From: Acanthamoeba sp. SK_2022b
Taxonomy: Eukaryota; Discosea; Longamoebia; Acanthamoebidae
NCBI GenBank assembly: GCA_027943245.1
Contig: JANDJZ010000021.1
Location: forward strand, 62,001-126,000
Reading direction: 5' to 3'
Length of the DNA: 64,000 nucleotides
The notes below the pieces were generated by a model. The model was given only the letters and a program-made list of their open reading frames with translations. It made no database searches and was not told the origin of the DNA. Of the stretch, positions 47,453-59,136 are shown piece after piece (position 1 is the stretch's first letter; every line of letters starts with the position of its first letter). The position numbers were made by a program, and so were the translations under genes.

Positions 47453-48369
47453 ATGTCGGTGGAGCGAGTGAGAGAGGAACACATCTCGGTCTGTGTCCGC
47501 ATGCGGCCACTGCTGCGGCGGGAGAAATCTTCCACACCACAATCGTCGCAGCGGCCCATCTGGGAAGTGGATGAAGGAGGGCGCACCATTCGAGCTGGCG
47601 CGGGCACGGCCAAGGGCACTAAGTCATCTTACGCAGGCCAGACCAAGGACGTCGAATTTGCCTTTGGTATGGCCACCCTCTTTGGATTTGTATCAATCAC
47701 GACTCTCTTTTTGCACTTCATTTCTTGCTATCAATTCCACATCACCTGAATAACCTGTCGCGTTGTGTAAAGATCATGTGTTTCCTCCCGATACGAGCAA
47801 CCAGCAGGTGTTTGAGGTGGTGGCCGAGAACGTCATCTGGTCCACCATGGAGGGCTTCAATGGTACGTACTGCGGCGAGCTGGAACACCCGCTTCCTCCT
47901 ACGCTCTTGCCCCCTTCAGCTGTTGAATCATCGCGTATGCAGGCACCATATTCGCCTACGGCCAGACCAACTCTGGCAAGACATACACGATGAAGGGCTC
48001 CTCTAAGAACCCTGGCATGATTCCTCTCGCCATCCAGGACGTCTTCTCCTACATCAAACAGGTTTTCTCTTCTCTCTGCTCATCTCCTCAAGCTTATTGT
48101 GTAGATGATGGTGTGGCGACACGTGTGATCCTACGGCTCACCGTTGCGGCTGTTCCCTCTCCTTCTCCTTCTCCTTCTTCGTGTGCAGACGCCCGAGAGG
48201 GAGTTCTTGTTGCGCGTCTCGTATCTGGAGATCTACAACGAGGTTATCAACGACCTGTTGTGCCCCTCCAACACAAACGTTAAAGTGCACGAAACCGCCA
48301 AGGTACCTCGTCACCTCGCCCCACCAAGCCCCGCATGTACACGCGACGTACTGAACCCATGCCCTTTCC

Positions 48370-48431
<62 letters not shown>

Positions 48432-50631
48432 CAGGGTGGAGTATTTATTGGAGATTTGAAGGAGGAGATCGTGCTGTCGCCACAGCAGGTGATGTCGATC
48501 ATCGCCGCTGGCGAAGCTCACAGGCACGTGGGCAGCACCGACTTTAACGAGATGTCGTCTCGGTCGCACACGATCTTTCGAATGGTGAGCGCTGCTCGTT
48601 TTATTATTATTATTATTATTTGTTTGGGTGAAGCAACTGGGCGCTCATGCGCGTGTGCGTTCACGGTGTCCTAAAACACGACAGGTCATCGAAAGCAAGC
48701 CTGTGCAGGGCGCCGAGCAACGCGGGGCGAGTCCACTGCGCCAGCCTCCCGTGCGCGTCTCCACGCTGGTACGTGCATGGAGCTGTCTGGCTCGCTCTCT
48801 CTCTCTCTCTCTCTCTGATCGCTCACCGCTGGAATCGTCTCACCTCTCTCTCTCTCTCTCTCGTCAGCACTTGATCGACCTTGCAGGTTCGGAGAAGGCC
48901 GGACCTACCACCACGCAGGGCGTCCGGCGGACGGAGGGTGCCTACATCAACAAGTCGCTGCTCACGCTGGGCAACGTCATCTCGAAGCTCAGCAAAGGCT
49001 CCGGGTATGCGCCGCGATCGCATCGCACGCCCGTCGGTCTACCCGAATTCGTGTCGACTTGCAGACTGACCGTTCCCCTCTCCCTCGAACGCCCAGCGGT
49101 CATATTCCTTACCGAGACAGCAAGCTGACCAGGATTTTGCAGCCCTCGCTCAGCGGAAACGCCCGCATCGCAATCGGTATGCCCGCGCCGTGCATTCCCC
49201 ACTGACAACTGAAACCGATCACCGTCTGAGTCGACGTCTATTTGGCGCAGTGTGCACGATTTCGCCCACCACTGCGTGTTTCGAGGAGTCCCACAACACG
49301 CTCAAGTTTGCCGACCGAGCGAAAGCGATCACCAATCGAGCCAAGCTCAACGAGGTAACGTGTCGCCTTCCCCCCCTCCTCTGGCGTTCCACCGTGGCCT
49401 CTGATCTAATTGCTCCGATTGGGTGATCGCACGCGCATGTGCTGTAACAGGTGTTGGACGACAAGGCTCTGATCAAGATCTACCGGGACAAGATCACGCA
49501 GCTCAAGAAGCGCCTGCAGGAGGTGAGGGAAAAGGAGGAGCAGATACAGAAGCTGCAGACGGCCGAGCTCGAGAAGAAGTCTCTCGAGGAGAGCAACGTC
49601 ATTCTTCTCGAACGGTACGCCGCGCTCCTCCCGCTTACGATGAGACCGGCCACACTGACTGTCATGTTGTGGGGGGGGGCTGTGTTAGGTTGCGGGAGCA
49701 GGAGCAGGTCAAGATGAAGCTAGAGGAGAAGATCAACCGTCTCACGCGCCTCATTCTAGTGTCGACATCAATTCCCACGCCTATGGCGCCGCGAACGCAG
49801 CCGTCCTACCGCCCCGGCTCGACGGCCGCCCCCACGGCGTCGCCGTCCTCCGCCGGTATGCCCCGCTTCTCTTCTCTCCTTTCCTTTCCTCGTTTGCTGC
49901 GCGCCACCGTCACACGTGTGCATCAGCCGCGATCACTTGCTCACGGACATCGCCGCGGGCCACAGGCATCATGTGGCGCAGCGGCATCCGGTCTCCGGCG
50001 TTCCGGATGGGCGCGTCTCCCGCTGGCCTGAGGTACAGGAAACTGACCTGGCTTTATTTTATTTTATTTTATTTTATTTATTAATAATAATTTGTTAAAA
50101 AACAACTTGTGCAGTCCCGTGCGGTCGGTCCTCGAGCCGCCGTCCCCGCGAAACCGGTCCCACTCCGCTCGGCGATCCCTCGACTTCCTCAATTTTGGCG
50201 TACGTCGTCCGCGGCACGGGGAGAGGCTCTTGGTCTTGCCTTGGGTGTGGTGGCCTCATTGCATTATGTGTCGACACCCCTCCCTCTCTGGCTCTCTCGC
50301 AGGCCAACACCGAGGAGGCGGGGCAGAGCAGCGAATCGGAGGAATCGGAGAGTCTGTCGGACGACGAGGGCGGGGAGGGCGAGGAGATGGCCGAGTTCGA
50401 GGCCAACGGGGACAAGGAGAAGGCCAGCGAGGGCGATGGCAACGGGAACGGGCATGTAGATAACCACGAGCAGCAGGCCAACGGCGGCGACGGTGCCCAG
50501 AACGGCGACGAGAAGTTCCGGGTCTTCACCGGCCGAGGCGAGCACAAGAGCATGGAGACCCGATACAAGCGACTCAAGGGCCGATACGCCGCTCAGTCCA
50601 AGCAGGTTGATAAACATTCCCCCTCTTGTCA

Positions 50632-50703
<72 letters not shown>

Positions 50704-51631
50704 ACTAAAGTCGTGTCATGTCGACGCGCGCGTCGCTAGTTGACGGCTGTCCAAGCGACCGTAGACGAGCTGCGTGACGAGCTGAACGGCCGGGACGAGC
50801 GGATTCGATACATGAACATCAACGCCGACGTCCAAATGCAGCAGGTACCCCACGCGTGCAATGCGCACTTTTCCCCCAGTCACTCCCTTCACCGCAGCTT
50901 TGTTAACACGATTCGCGTTGCGCGTGTGTGTGCGTGTGTGCCCAACAGGTGAAGGACCTGCAACAGCAGCTCGCGGCGAAAGACCAACAGATGAGCGCCA
51001 TGCAGGCCAAGATCAAAGGTGCGCGCCTTCTGCCCTGGCTAACCGACGTCCAAGGCGACGGTGGGCTGTTCAGTATCGGAGCTCGTGTAACCGGCTCGCG
51101 CTTTGCTGCGTGCATGGCTGGGCCCTGTAGATGGCGAGGACAGGATGCGACGACTGCTGGAGGTGACGGCCAACGAAGACAACAAGAACGTCGACTTCCA
51201 GGTCCTCTCCGGCATCGTATCCGATTACCACGCTCAGGTGCGTCCTCGCTTCGCTGGCTGCCGTGTGGTCGTGTATGCGTGCTGAGCCTCCCGAACTGTT
51301 GTGGGCCGCGATGACAGCAATTGCGAGGCCTGAAGGAGCAGCTGCTTGACGAGCAGATCACGCGCGAGGTGCACAAGGCCGACAACTTCCATCTTCTGCA
51401 GTCGGTAGACGAGAAGGAGTCCCTCATTCGGGAGTGGGCCGAGTTCTTTGAATACTTTGTACGACACTCGCACTTCCTCCATTCCCCTTTGACTGCAACT
51501 GACACGACGCGACGCGGACACAGGAGCAAAAGCAGCACCATCTCGAAGAGGAGGTCCAGCGGCTGCGATCCCGAAGGAAGGGCTACTCGCTCGTGCCCAA
51601 GTACTACTCGGACGGCGACGCCAACGACTGA
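47453..51631 (+). CDS. Kinesin motor protein, kinesin-7 (CENP-E)-like
   Basis: Nineteen exons (47453-47666, 47773-47862, 47943-48061, 48189-48302, 48435-48584, 48685-48768, 48868-49004, 49097-49176, 49251-49354, 49451-49614, 49689-49855, 49927-50032, 50115-50199, 50303-50605, 50740-50844, 50949-51018, 51131-51237, 51318-51458, 51524-51631) give 815 residues. The motor is N-terminal (about 1-360): P-loop [15 protein letters not shown], switch [12 protein letters not shown], switch [12 protein letters not shown], and [18 protein letters not shown]. The neck and stalk are coiled coil ([19 protein letters not shown] onward), interrupted by a Ser/Pro-rich linker and an acidic patch (about 50310-50420). 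More coiled coil follows to the end. The motor's order and SGKTYTMKG loop fit the kinesin-7 group. Plus-end-directed microtubule transport or mitotic function is expected from the family. Confidence 0.88.
48371..48430. repeat. (GT)n microsatellite in kinesin intron
   Basis: About 60 bp of GT ending directly before the ACAG acceptor of the exon starting at 48435. Confidence 0.95.
50632..50702. repeat. (TTG)n trinucleotide repeat in kinesin intron
   Basis: More than twenty TTG units between the exons ending 50605 and starting 50740. Confidence 0.95.
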
Positions 51632-51911
51632 AGCCACTCGCCCACACATTCGCTCACACGCCCGCGTCGTAGCCCCCCCCCTCTCTTATTATTTATTTCT
51701 CGCGATGGGATACGTCAAGAGAGATCGCATACACATTGCGCCTGATTTCCTCACGTTGTGTTAGCTCACGTTCGGTGAAGCCTTCCCCCAAGTTCGGGGA
51801 GTATCCTTTAATGCCCGGGTTGCTTATTCTTGTCTTTTTCAGAGTCTGAGAATAAAACAAGTCCAACCACAGGTTTCCGGTCTTGCAACAACACCCCGGC
51901 GGAGGTTCACA

Positions 51912-54204
51912 ATGGCGGCCATAGTGGCGAGTTTGGTCGTGGTGTTACTCGTCGCCCCTCTTGCTGCTGTCTGCGGTAGTGCCCATGACCTCCGCGTAGT
52001 TGTAATTGCGACGTGGGACGAGCCTCACGCGCAAACGCTCTCTTCACCGGCAGATTCACCGCCGTCTCCTGGGGTGTGTGCAACACAACAGAAAGTTGCC
52101 GAATTCGGAGGCAAAGTGCAGGTGGTTTACAATGACGTGCGACGTGAGTACTTTGCAGTTCGCCAGATAGTGGTACACTTACCCGTCTCGGCCCCGAAAG
52201 CTGTGTACTTGCGGTAGTCACGCTTCTTTTTCGGTGCTCAGAGAATCTCTCCGGACATGGGCGCCAGAATAGCGAATGTGGTGGGCCAACGTTTCGACGA
52301 GCAGGGCAGTCCCATAGGTGATGACATTTCAATCTGGGGCGTCATTGTGCTGAGCGATGTGCACTTCCCGTTCTCCAATGTGACGCTAGAACTGGTGGGA
52401 AAGGTCGACTAACTTGGGGATCAATAGTCGCGTATCAAAAACCAGCTCCCTGTTGTTGTATACAACAGACAGAGTGACCACTACCTGGTAGCCATGGTGT
52501 GGTATGACGGTACGCCAACCTTCTCAGGCGTTAACCTGCAGTTGCTGCTTCTTGAGACTATCTCACTCCTTCGCCTGGCCCAGAAGAGGCAACAATCGAA
52601 GTGCGAATGGTGAATGGCGACGGCAGCATGCCAAACTACTCGTTTGCACCTGCACAGTCGTTCCGCCGCTACACTGATTATCCACGCTTGGCCTTGTCAG
52701 CAAAGGATAACACCTATGGTACTATCAGCTCGATGGCCTCGCTCTCAGTGACAAATAAGCTGCTCATCGCACCCATCCCAGTGCTGGCCTTTCAAACCGA
52801 CAACGGCATCGCCGTTCAACTCCTAGATCACACTCAACCTCTGGGCCAACCAATCATGCTGAGCTCCAGCCGCTTGGATGCTGACCCCTTTGTCATCTAC
52901 CATCCGCCCTCCAATGATTTCCTGGTTGTTTGGAAGTGGACCAACAACAACGTACTCGATGCACTATGTCGCTTTCCCAGCACTTCTTTGACTAACACTC
53001 CCTAAGACCTCCGATATAGGTGCAGTGGTGGTGGGCGGGAGGCCCTTACGGGCGAAGAGCGTGCCTGCGAGCATCGGGACCCCAGTAAAGGTGCGTGCAT
53101 GGTTGAACTGCCTGCGTCTCAGCACCAACATGATAACACAATGGCGCTCCGAACAGATCGCAGGTGCAGTGAACACATTCGTGCGCTCTGTTCAACTCAC
53201 TTACAACAGCAATCGCGACACCTACCTGATGACCTGGGAGATTGAAGGTATACGCACTACTGGAGGGGGAAGAACACAAAGCGGAGTTGACAGGTCAACA
53301 TTCCTCAGGGGACAACGGCGTGAGGAAGATCGCGTGCAGCCTCATCAATCCCAACGCTACGAAGACAGACGTTTTTAGGTATCAGTACATTCCTTGCGTG
53401 ATATCGATGGCGATTTTCTCATGGTTTGTGTGTAGGGTGGTGAGCGATGTAGGTAACACTTGGGATGGCAAACCGGCAGCGACCTACTCCTCTTTCTCTG
53501 ATGAGTTTTTTGTTGCTTACGAAGGTGGCTTGTACGTCATTTCTGCCCCTACAGCCCTATGGCGATTATGCCTTCTTGTTTAACTGCTGTCACACAGAAC
53601 TTCGGCATCGGCCATCATCAAGGGAGTTGCGCTAGCAGCCAACAATCTCTCCATCGCCACTCCTCCATTTGATCTGAGCCACAGCGACGACAATGTGCAG
53701 GTGCCCGCTGTGGCCCTTTCTACTGCACGCAAGCAGATCTTAGCCTTGTGGTCGGCTGGCCCTTCGCTTCAGAGCGCTGAAGCCTCCCTACAAGCCATCT
53801 TTGTTTGCCTTTCAGGTTCTTCTCCCTGCCCAGGTGCGTTTCATACAGGCCTCGCTGATGGGCTTCCATCACAAGCAGGTAGTCCTGCCCCCAACACTAA
53901 GGGCGATGGCAGTAGCGTACGCAATCTTTCCACATGAAAATCAAGGAGCGAGTGCATTGACCTGATCATCACGCTGTATGGTGGAACACAGGGACAAACA
54001 ACCATCATTGTGCTGGTTGGACTTGTTGGCGCCTTCATGCTGTTGGGAAGCGTGGTGGGTGCTAGTTGGGCTGCCTACCGACGATTCTCTCGGATCAAAC
54101 AGTGGTGGCGCAACATGAGCGGTGGCGTATGGACTGATGACAGCAATTCCTCTGTCCCCTTCACCACGCTCGAAGAGGCGGATGAGGATGATGAGGGTCT
54201 GTGA
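51912..54204 (+). CDS. Type I membrane protein with a repeat-containing ectodomain, unknown
   Basis: The start ATG at 51912 opens a signal peptide (MAAIVASLVVVLLVAPLAAV). Supported exons: 51912-52172, 52242 onward, to 52509, 52584 onward, to 53247, 53294-53378, 53436-53531, 53598-53916, 53992-54204. The junctions near 52320-52430 and 52960-53030 are not resolved, because the frame-compatible introns there are very short or use weak donors. The ectodomain repeats a pattern of Tyr-Asn followed by a short polar loop and an aromatic strand (VVYNDVRREYF, VVYNRQSDHYLVAMVWYD, LTYNSNRDTYLMTWEI), then lines such as VVGQRFDEQGSPIG. This suggests a beta-propeller-like domain. One membrane helix near the C-terminus (TIIVLVGLVGAFMLLGSVVG) is followed by a basic stop-transfer and an acidic tail. 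Probably a surface protein; ligand unknown. Confidence 0.7.
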
Positions 54205-54335
54205 GCAGAAAGCGAAGCAAACGCAGATTGTTTGCACTAATTAAAACATCCTGCCTTCGTGGGGCCTGCAATAAGGAAGTTCCTTGTCGCGTGGCGCTGC
54301 TGGAGAACAAACGCACCCGCGGGTTTTGCTTTTAG

Positions 54336-55312
54336 ATGGAAAGCTTGGAGCACACGGCTGTGCAGAACGTGTATGACGACCCCGTGTTCTTCGAGGGGTA
54401 CAGGAAGGTGTGGTCTCAGCCCAACCCCTACAATGATGGCATAGAGCGTCCTGCCCTCCTCTCGCTCCTGCCCCCTCCCGACCGCTGGTCCCACCTCAAG
54501 TTTCTGGACCTCGGCTGCGGTACTCTGCATTGCCTTCAGTTGAAATACTTTGTGTGCCTTGTTGTGTGTTTATTTATTTATTAATCTATGTATTTATTAA
54601 TTTATTTATTTATATAATGATTCTGATGGAAAGCTGCTGGTGATGCACAGGGACGGGCAAGCTCAGTTTCCCCCTCGCCGAGCGTGGCGCTACCGTTCGC
54701 GCGGTGGACGTCTCCCAACGTATGCTGACAGTGGCCCGCGAGCGCCTGGCCGGTGCCAATCCCGACGTACAGGGACGTATATCGTTCGTAGAGTGCGCGC
54801 TGGAGCACTACACGGACGAGGACGACACCTACGATGTCGTCGTGGCGGGTCTGGTCTTCCACTACGTGCGCGACATCGCGCCGCTCTTGTCCAGCATTCA
54901 GCGATGGCTCAAGCCCGGCGGCGTGCTGGTCTTCTCCACCGAGCACCCCATCTGCACGTCGGCCCAGGGCACCCACCCGGCCTACGTGGTCGACGACGCT
55001 GATTCCGGAGAGGCGGCCGGCAGGGAGCCAAGTCAGCGACAACACAAGTACTACGTGTACGACCGCTACCACGAGGAGGGCCTGCGCAAGGCGACGTGGA
55101 TCGTTGACGGCGTAACGCGGTACCACCGCACGATGGCGTCGTGGGTCAACGGGCTGGTGGAGGCCGGGCTGGTGGTCGACCGCATGCTGGAGCCGAGGCC
55201 CACCGCCGAGGCTCTGGTCGCCTTCCCCGACGCCCTGCGATCCTTCGACGAGCGCCGCGTGATCTTCCTGTGCATGCGCGCACGTAAGCCCACGTGCGGT
55301 ACCCGTTTGTGA
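54336..55312 (+). CDS. SAM-dependent class I methyltransferase
   Basis: Two exons (54336-54519, 54651-55312) give 281 residues. Motif I is split by the intron and reads LKFLDLGCGTGKLSFPLAER; the adenine-binding acidic residue follows in AVDVSQRML. Then come ISFVECALEHY, DVVVAGLVFHYVRDIAPLL and WLKPGGVLVFSTEHP, giving the standard order for small-molecule methyltransferases of the UbiE/Methyltransf_11 type. The C-terminal segment has YHRTMASWVNGLVEAGLVV. Substrate unknown. The intron contains an AT-rich TTTA repeat stretch. Confidence 0.88.
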
Positions 55313-55548
55313 ATTGCTGTTGGCCGCTACGGTTCTCCAGCAGTGTGAAGCAAAGAGGCCCTGATTGTACTGGTGGCCCGCGCTTCACAAATCAGGTTTT
55401 GTGGCTGGCATCCGTTTCCATGATCGGAGCCACGCCAAAACCTGAAGGGCGTCGGTGGTTCAGTTAAAGATGAAAACAAAGAGGCAGCAAAAGGAGTGAA
55501 CATCGGGAAAGAACGAAGGACACAACTGGAATCTGAACTGCAAAGAAC

Positions 55549-56526
55549 ATGGGCTGGGGTGCGGATGTGCTGGTGGCAGTTCGCGGCCCAGTGCGGGATG
55601 TTGACCTCTTCCGCCACCAGTTCAGACGGTTCTGGGAGGCGTGGGACGACTGGAGCTGCAAGCGGGCCTGGATGCGCGTACAGCACCGACACCAAGCTCC
55701 ACGACTGCGGCCTTCCGAGTGGTGGTGGCTCGAGCCTTATGCCCAGCCAGGTACCCAGAGTAGATCACATGTTTATTTATCTTGCGTGCGCACTAACGAA
55801 CTAATAGAATGCACCACAGGTGCGGAGGGAGTTGCTACCTCGCCCAGCAGCCTAACAACGCTGGCGGTAAGCCAGTGCGCTGCAGCCTGCGCTACTCGCA
55901 GCCTCGTCACAGACTTGCTGCGCCTGCCCGAAGAGCTGCGCGCCGTCGTTCTGGTCAAGGCTCTGTCCGCGCATCAGCTGGGCCAGCTGCTACAGCGCCT
56001 CAACTCGGATGACATGGCCGAGGAGGAGGGCCAGGCCCAAGGGCTCGACCCTAGCGAAAGAGCCAAGCTGGCCGAGACCGTGGCTCGCCTCATCGCCGAG
56101 GGCGTGGAGGGCGAGCTCGTCTACCAGGCCTGCCTCCGCAAGGAGACGCTCGAGGAGGCTGTCGCGCAGCTCGCTCCGCGCTTCCCTCGCCTCAGGATCG
56201 TGCTGCTGGCCGTGCCCGAGTGCTGGGTCGGCCCGCCTGTCGAGCGCATCCACACGGGCGCGCAGACGATCGAGCCCCGAATGGGCCTGGCCGAGGGCCG
56301 CTACCTCCACGACACCTTCCGCCTGGACGACGCGCGCGACCTCTACGACGGCGAGTGGCGGCCGTTCGCGTTCGACGTGCTCGACCACGACCACGAGTTC
56401 GAGTGGGGCCTGGACGCCCCGTGCGCCTGCGACCTGTGCCAGCTGGGCCTGTACGCGGCGGCGTCAAAGAACGCCGAGCAGATGTGGTCGGGGCCACACC
56501 ACACAACACGAGACGACGCGACGTGA
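55549..56526 (+). CDS. Hypothetical protein with C-terminal Cys motif
   Basis: Two exons (55549-55750, 55820-56526) give 302 residues with a 69-nt intron. The N-terminal 65 residues are Trp/Arg-rich (FWEAWDDWSCKRAWMRVQ). Residues about 95-150 form leucine-rich helices with an F-box-like rhythm (LRLPEELRAVVLVKALSAHQ). The C-terminal third is acidic/aromatic with DLYDGEWRPFAFDVLDHDHE and CACDLCQLGLYAAA, a possible small metal site. Not recognised as a family. Strong GC-ending codons support that it is coding. Confidence 0.6.
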   Translation: MGWGADVLVAVRGPVRDVDLFRHQFRRFWEAWDDWSCKRAWMRVQHRHQAPRLRPSEWWWLEPYAQPGTQSRSHVYLSCVRTNELIECTTGAEGVATSPSSLTTLAVSQCAAACATRSLVTDLLRLPEELRAVVLVKALSAHQLGQLLQRLNSDDMAEEEGQAQGLDPSERAKLAETVARLIAEGVEGELVYQACLRKETLEEAVAQLAPRFPRLRIVLLAVPECWVGPPVERIHTGAQTIEPRMGLAEGRYLHDTFRLDDARDLYDGEWRPFAFDVLDHDHEFEWGLDAPCACDLCQLGLYAAASKNAEQMWSGPHHTTRDDAT

Positions 56527-56791
56527 GCGTTGTTGGTCGAGACTTCGTCGTTCATTTGGCGCATCAATTACTCCAATCGTTGCGCGCGTGCTCGCTCTGT
56601 ATATTCTGTACACGTTTGTTGGCCGCTACCGCTCCGGATACCGTCGGCAGTCGTCGTCGTCGCGGTGGCCGCCGCCATCGGCGGCCATGCATGGCGACGC
56701 GGTGCGCGCGGAGCTCGTGCGTGCGCGCGTGCTCGGCGCGACACGCGTCTTGATACCGACGACGTGTGGAGGGCGGTTGTGCGTTGCGCGC

Positions 56792-57270
56792 TCACCTCTC
56801 CCAGTAGTCGTCGTCGTCGTCGGACGAGTAGTAGACGCCCACCCCAGCATTGCCATAGTTGCGTGGCGGCGTGCCCTTCTGGACCAGCTTCGTGTGCTCC
56901 TCCTCACCCACATGTGACCCTGCGCAGCAACACCAGTTTAGAGTTGTGTCGTGTGTGCATGTGCGTGTGCGTGTGCGTGTGCGCACCATAGCGGCACCGG
57001 CCGATGCCCATCAGGTGTATGTAGAGCTGCTTCAGGAGGGCGCTCTGCTTGTACGACGGCATGCTGCGGCGTCCGGCCAGAGTGAGCCAACGAAAAGCCT
57101 TCGACTGGGCAGTGCGAGAGGGAGGGGGGAGGGGGGAGCGCACCAGCCATAGACGATGGCGTTCAGCATGCCCATGGCCGGGAGCGTCACGCAGCCGATC
57201 GCAGTGAAGACAAACACCACCGTGCTCTTCTCCGTTCCTGCTGCGACAGAGTCCAAGAGAGTCAACGATT

Positions 57271-57342
<72 letters not shown>

Positions 57343-57958
57343 CGAGGGCTCGGCGCAGCTCTCGGCGCGCTGTCACAAGCGGGGCTGTGCGGTACCCCAA
57401 GATTGCACGACGTTGAGGGGAAGGACAAAGGCCCACGTCATGATGTAGACGACTAGGTAGCCGGCCCACCGTATCTGCAGTCGCTCCGTTCGCTCCTGCT
57501 CGGTGCGCGTGTAGGTGCCGTTGATCTCCGCCTGCTGCAGCTTCTTGTTGAACCCAATCATTCCCACCTGTGCAACAAAACGCGCACACGCATTGCTCAG
57601 CTGCGACCGCAGTTTGCGCGCGCGTGCGTGTGCGCGACGTACGGCGTAGGCGAGGACGCAGTAGACCCAGACGGCCACAACGATGGCCATGTAGATCCAC
57701 ATGAGCGTGATCTTGCCCGTCGCGGAGCAGCTGTTCCATCGCGATCGACTGTCAGCGCCACGAGAGCAGGCACGGCCGAGAGAGAGAGAGAGAGAGGGAG
57801 GGAGGGAGAGGGAGAGGTGGCGGCAGCAGTAGTGATGGGAAAGATGGGGAGCGCACTTCATGGGCTGCAGGATGACGAGGAATGGAAGCGCCCAGGCAAA
57901 GATTTGATAGCCGCACGTGTAGGGCGAACTCTCGTTGGGCACTGTCGCGACAACCACA

Positions 57959-58017
<59 letters not shown>

Positions 58018-58742
58018 AGGCACGTGCCGAGAGGGAAAGGAGCGAGTGCCAGTCGTCAACAAAATGCCCGCTGGATGGCTATGGGTTGCGGGGTAGAGAG
58101 AGCGCGTACGCTTGATCTCGCCCATGGGGGTGAACGTGACGTGGCCCATACGCCACACCGTCTCCGTGGCTGGTAGGGGCGGCAAAATAAACAAATCGTG
58201 AAGAGAATAAAAACGTAAGATTTAAATGAATAATTACTGCATTATTGATATTGTGGTGTATTGATTGAGGGGGAAAGGGGAGCCGAACCAATGTTGGTGG
58301 CCCAGAAGATTGAGGCCAGGCAGAAGTAAACCTGGAGGGGTGCCACGAGTCTGCAGCCCCAGTCGATCCCGCCCCAGTCGAGCACGGCACCTCCAGTGTC
58401 TGCCGTCTCGTTGGTGCTGGCGTAGGTCGACGACGGAAATGGCGAAGCAGAAGAAGTATCGCTGGAAGAAAACACAGAGGAAGATGAAGAGGAGGAAGGA
58501 TCTATGGAGGCGGCTATAAGCCACGTGATGGCAGCGCCCATGTCGGCCCACACCATGAAAAAGACAAGTCGTCGTATGGAATTGGCGCGCAGTTTATAGA
58601 GAATGGTGAGGGCGTAGAGGATGAAGATGCACGACAGCAGTGAGAGTGCTGCTGAGACGTAGGTCAAGATGAGCAGCGTTAATCGCTGCCCTGGCTCCCA
58701 TTTGTCATAGACGATGAAGAGCGAGATGGGCGACAGGATCAT
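56792..58742 (-). CDS. cAMP-receptor-like seven-helix GPCR
   Basis: Eight exons (58742-58289, 58169-58110, 57941-57857, 57730-57643, 57567-57396, 57240-57144, 57063-56987, 56919-56792) give 386 residues. Seven hydrophobic helices are visible: LTLLILTYVSAALSLLSCIF; LVFFMVWADMGAAITWLIA; PLQVYFCLASIFWATNIA; IFAWALPFLVILQPM; ITLMWIYMAIVVAVWVYCVL; WAGYLVVYIMTWAFVLPLNV; and VVFVFTAIGCVTLPAMGMLN ending NAIVYG. A Ser-rich loop separates helices 2 and 3. The helix 3 to 7 pattern matches slime-mould cAR/CRL receptors (Dicty_CAR). The cytoplasmic tail is short and acidic. Ligand and G protein are unknown. Two introns carry CA runs. Confidence 0.85.
57272..57340. repeat. (CA)n microsatellite in GPCR intron
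   Basis: About 69 bp of CA on the plus strand (GT on the sense strand) between the exons starting 57567 and 57240. Confidence 0.95.
57959..58014. repeat. (CA)n microsatellite in GPCR intron
   Basis: About 55 bp of CA on the plus strand in the intron between the exons ending 58110 and starting 57941. Confidence 0.95.
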
Positions 58743-59136
58743 TTCCTCGGCTTGTCTTCTTCTCTACTCGGCACTCGATCTCGTTTGTGTGGTTTTTCAA
58801 ATCTTCTTTCTTCTTCAGCCCTGCCTGTGGGTGACTTCTGCCTGTGCTTCTGCACCAAAGATAAAATTAGAAAATATCTCAGGGCACTAGCATTAAAAAA
58901 AAAAAAGAAATTAGATGGTCAGAAATGCTAAATGGTCGACTTGTAAGTTTCGTGCGCACCTTCAGCAGAGCCAACCACACAAGCCCAACTACGTATTCGT
59001 CCACCAACCAGGCGCATCTCTCCTGTGGTCAGCCAATGCGGCGCAGGTAGGGAGGATACAAAACAGTTGGCGCCGCATCCTTATTCATCCGAACCTGCAC
59101 CACCAACCATCTCTCCAGGGTCAAGTCGTGAAGACG
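58743..59136. promoter_or_regulatory. Divergent promoter region with TACAAAA box (thaumatin side)
   Basis: 394 bp between the GPCR (-) and thaumatin-like (+) start codons. GATACAAAAC at 59055-59064 lies about 75-80 nt before the thaumatin-like ATG and resembles the box ahead of the first expansin gene. Confidence 0.4.

Noticed and set aside
53090..53162. GT-AG intron inside the type I membrane protein gene (GTGCGT to ATCGCAG)
   Set aside because: Removing it puts a stop in frame directly after the join; reading through keeps the repeat pattern.
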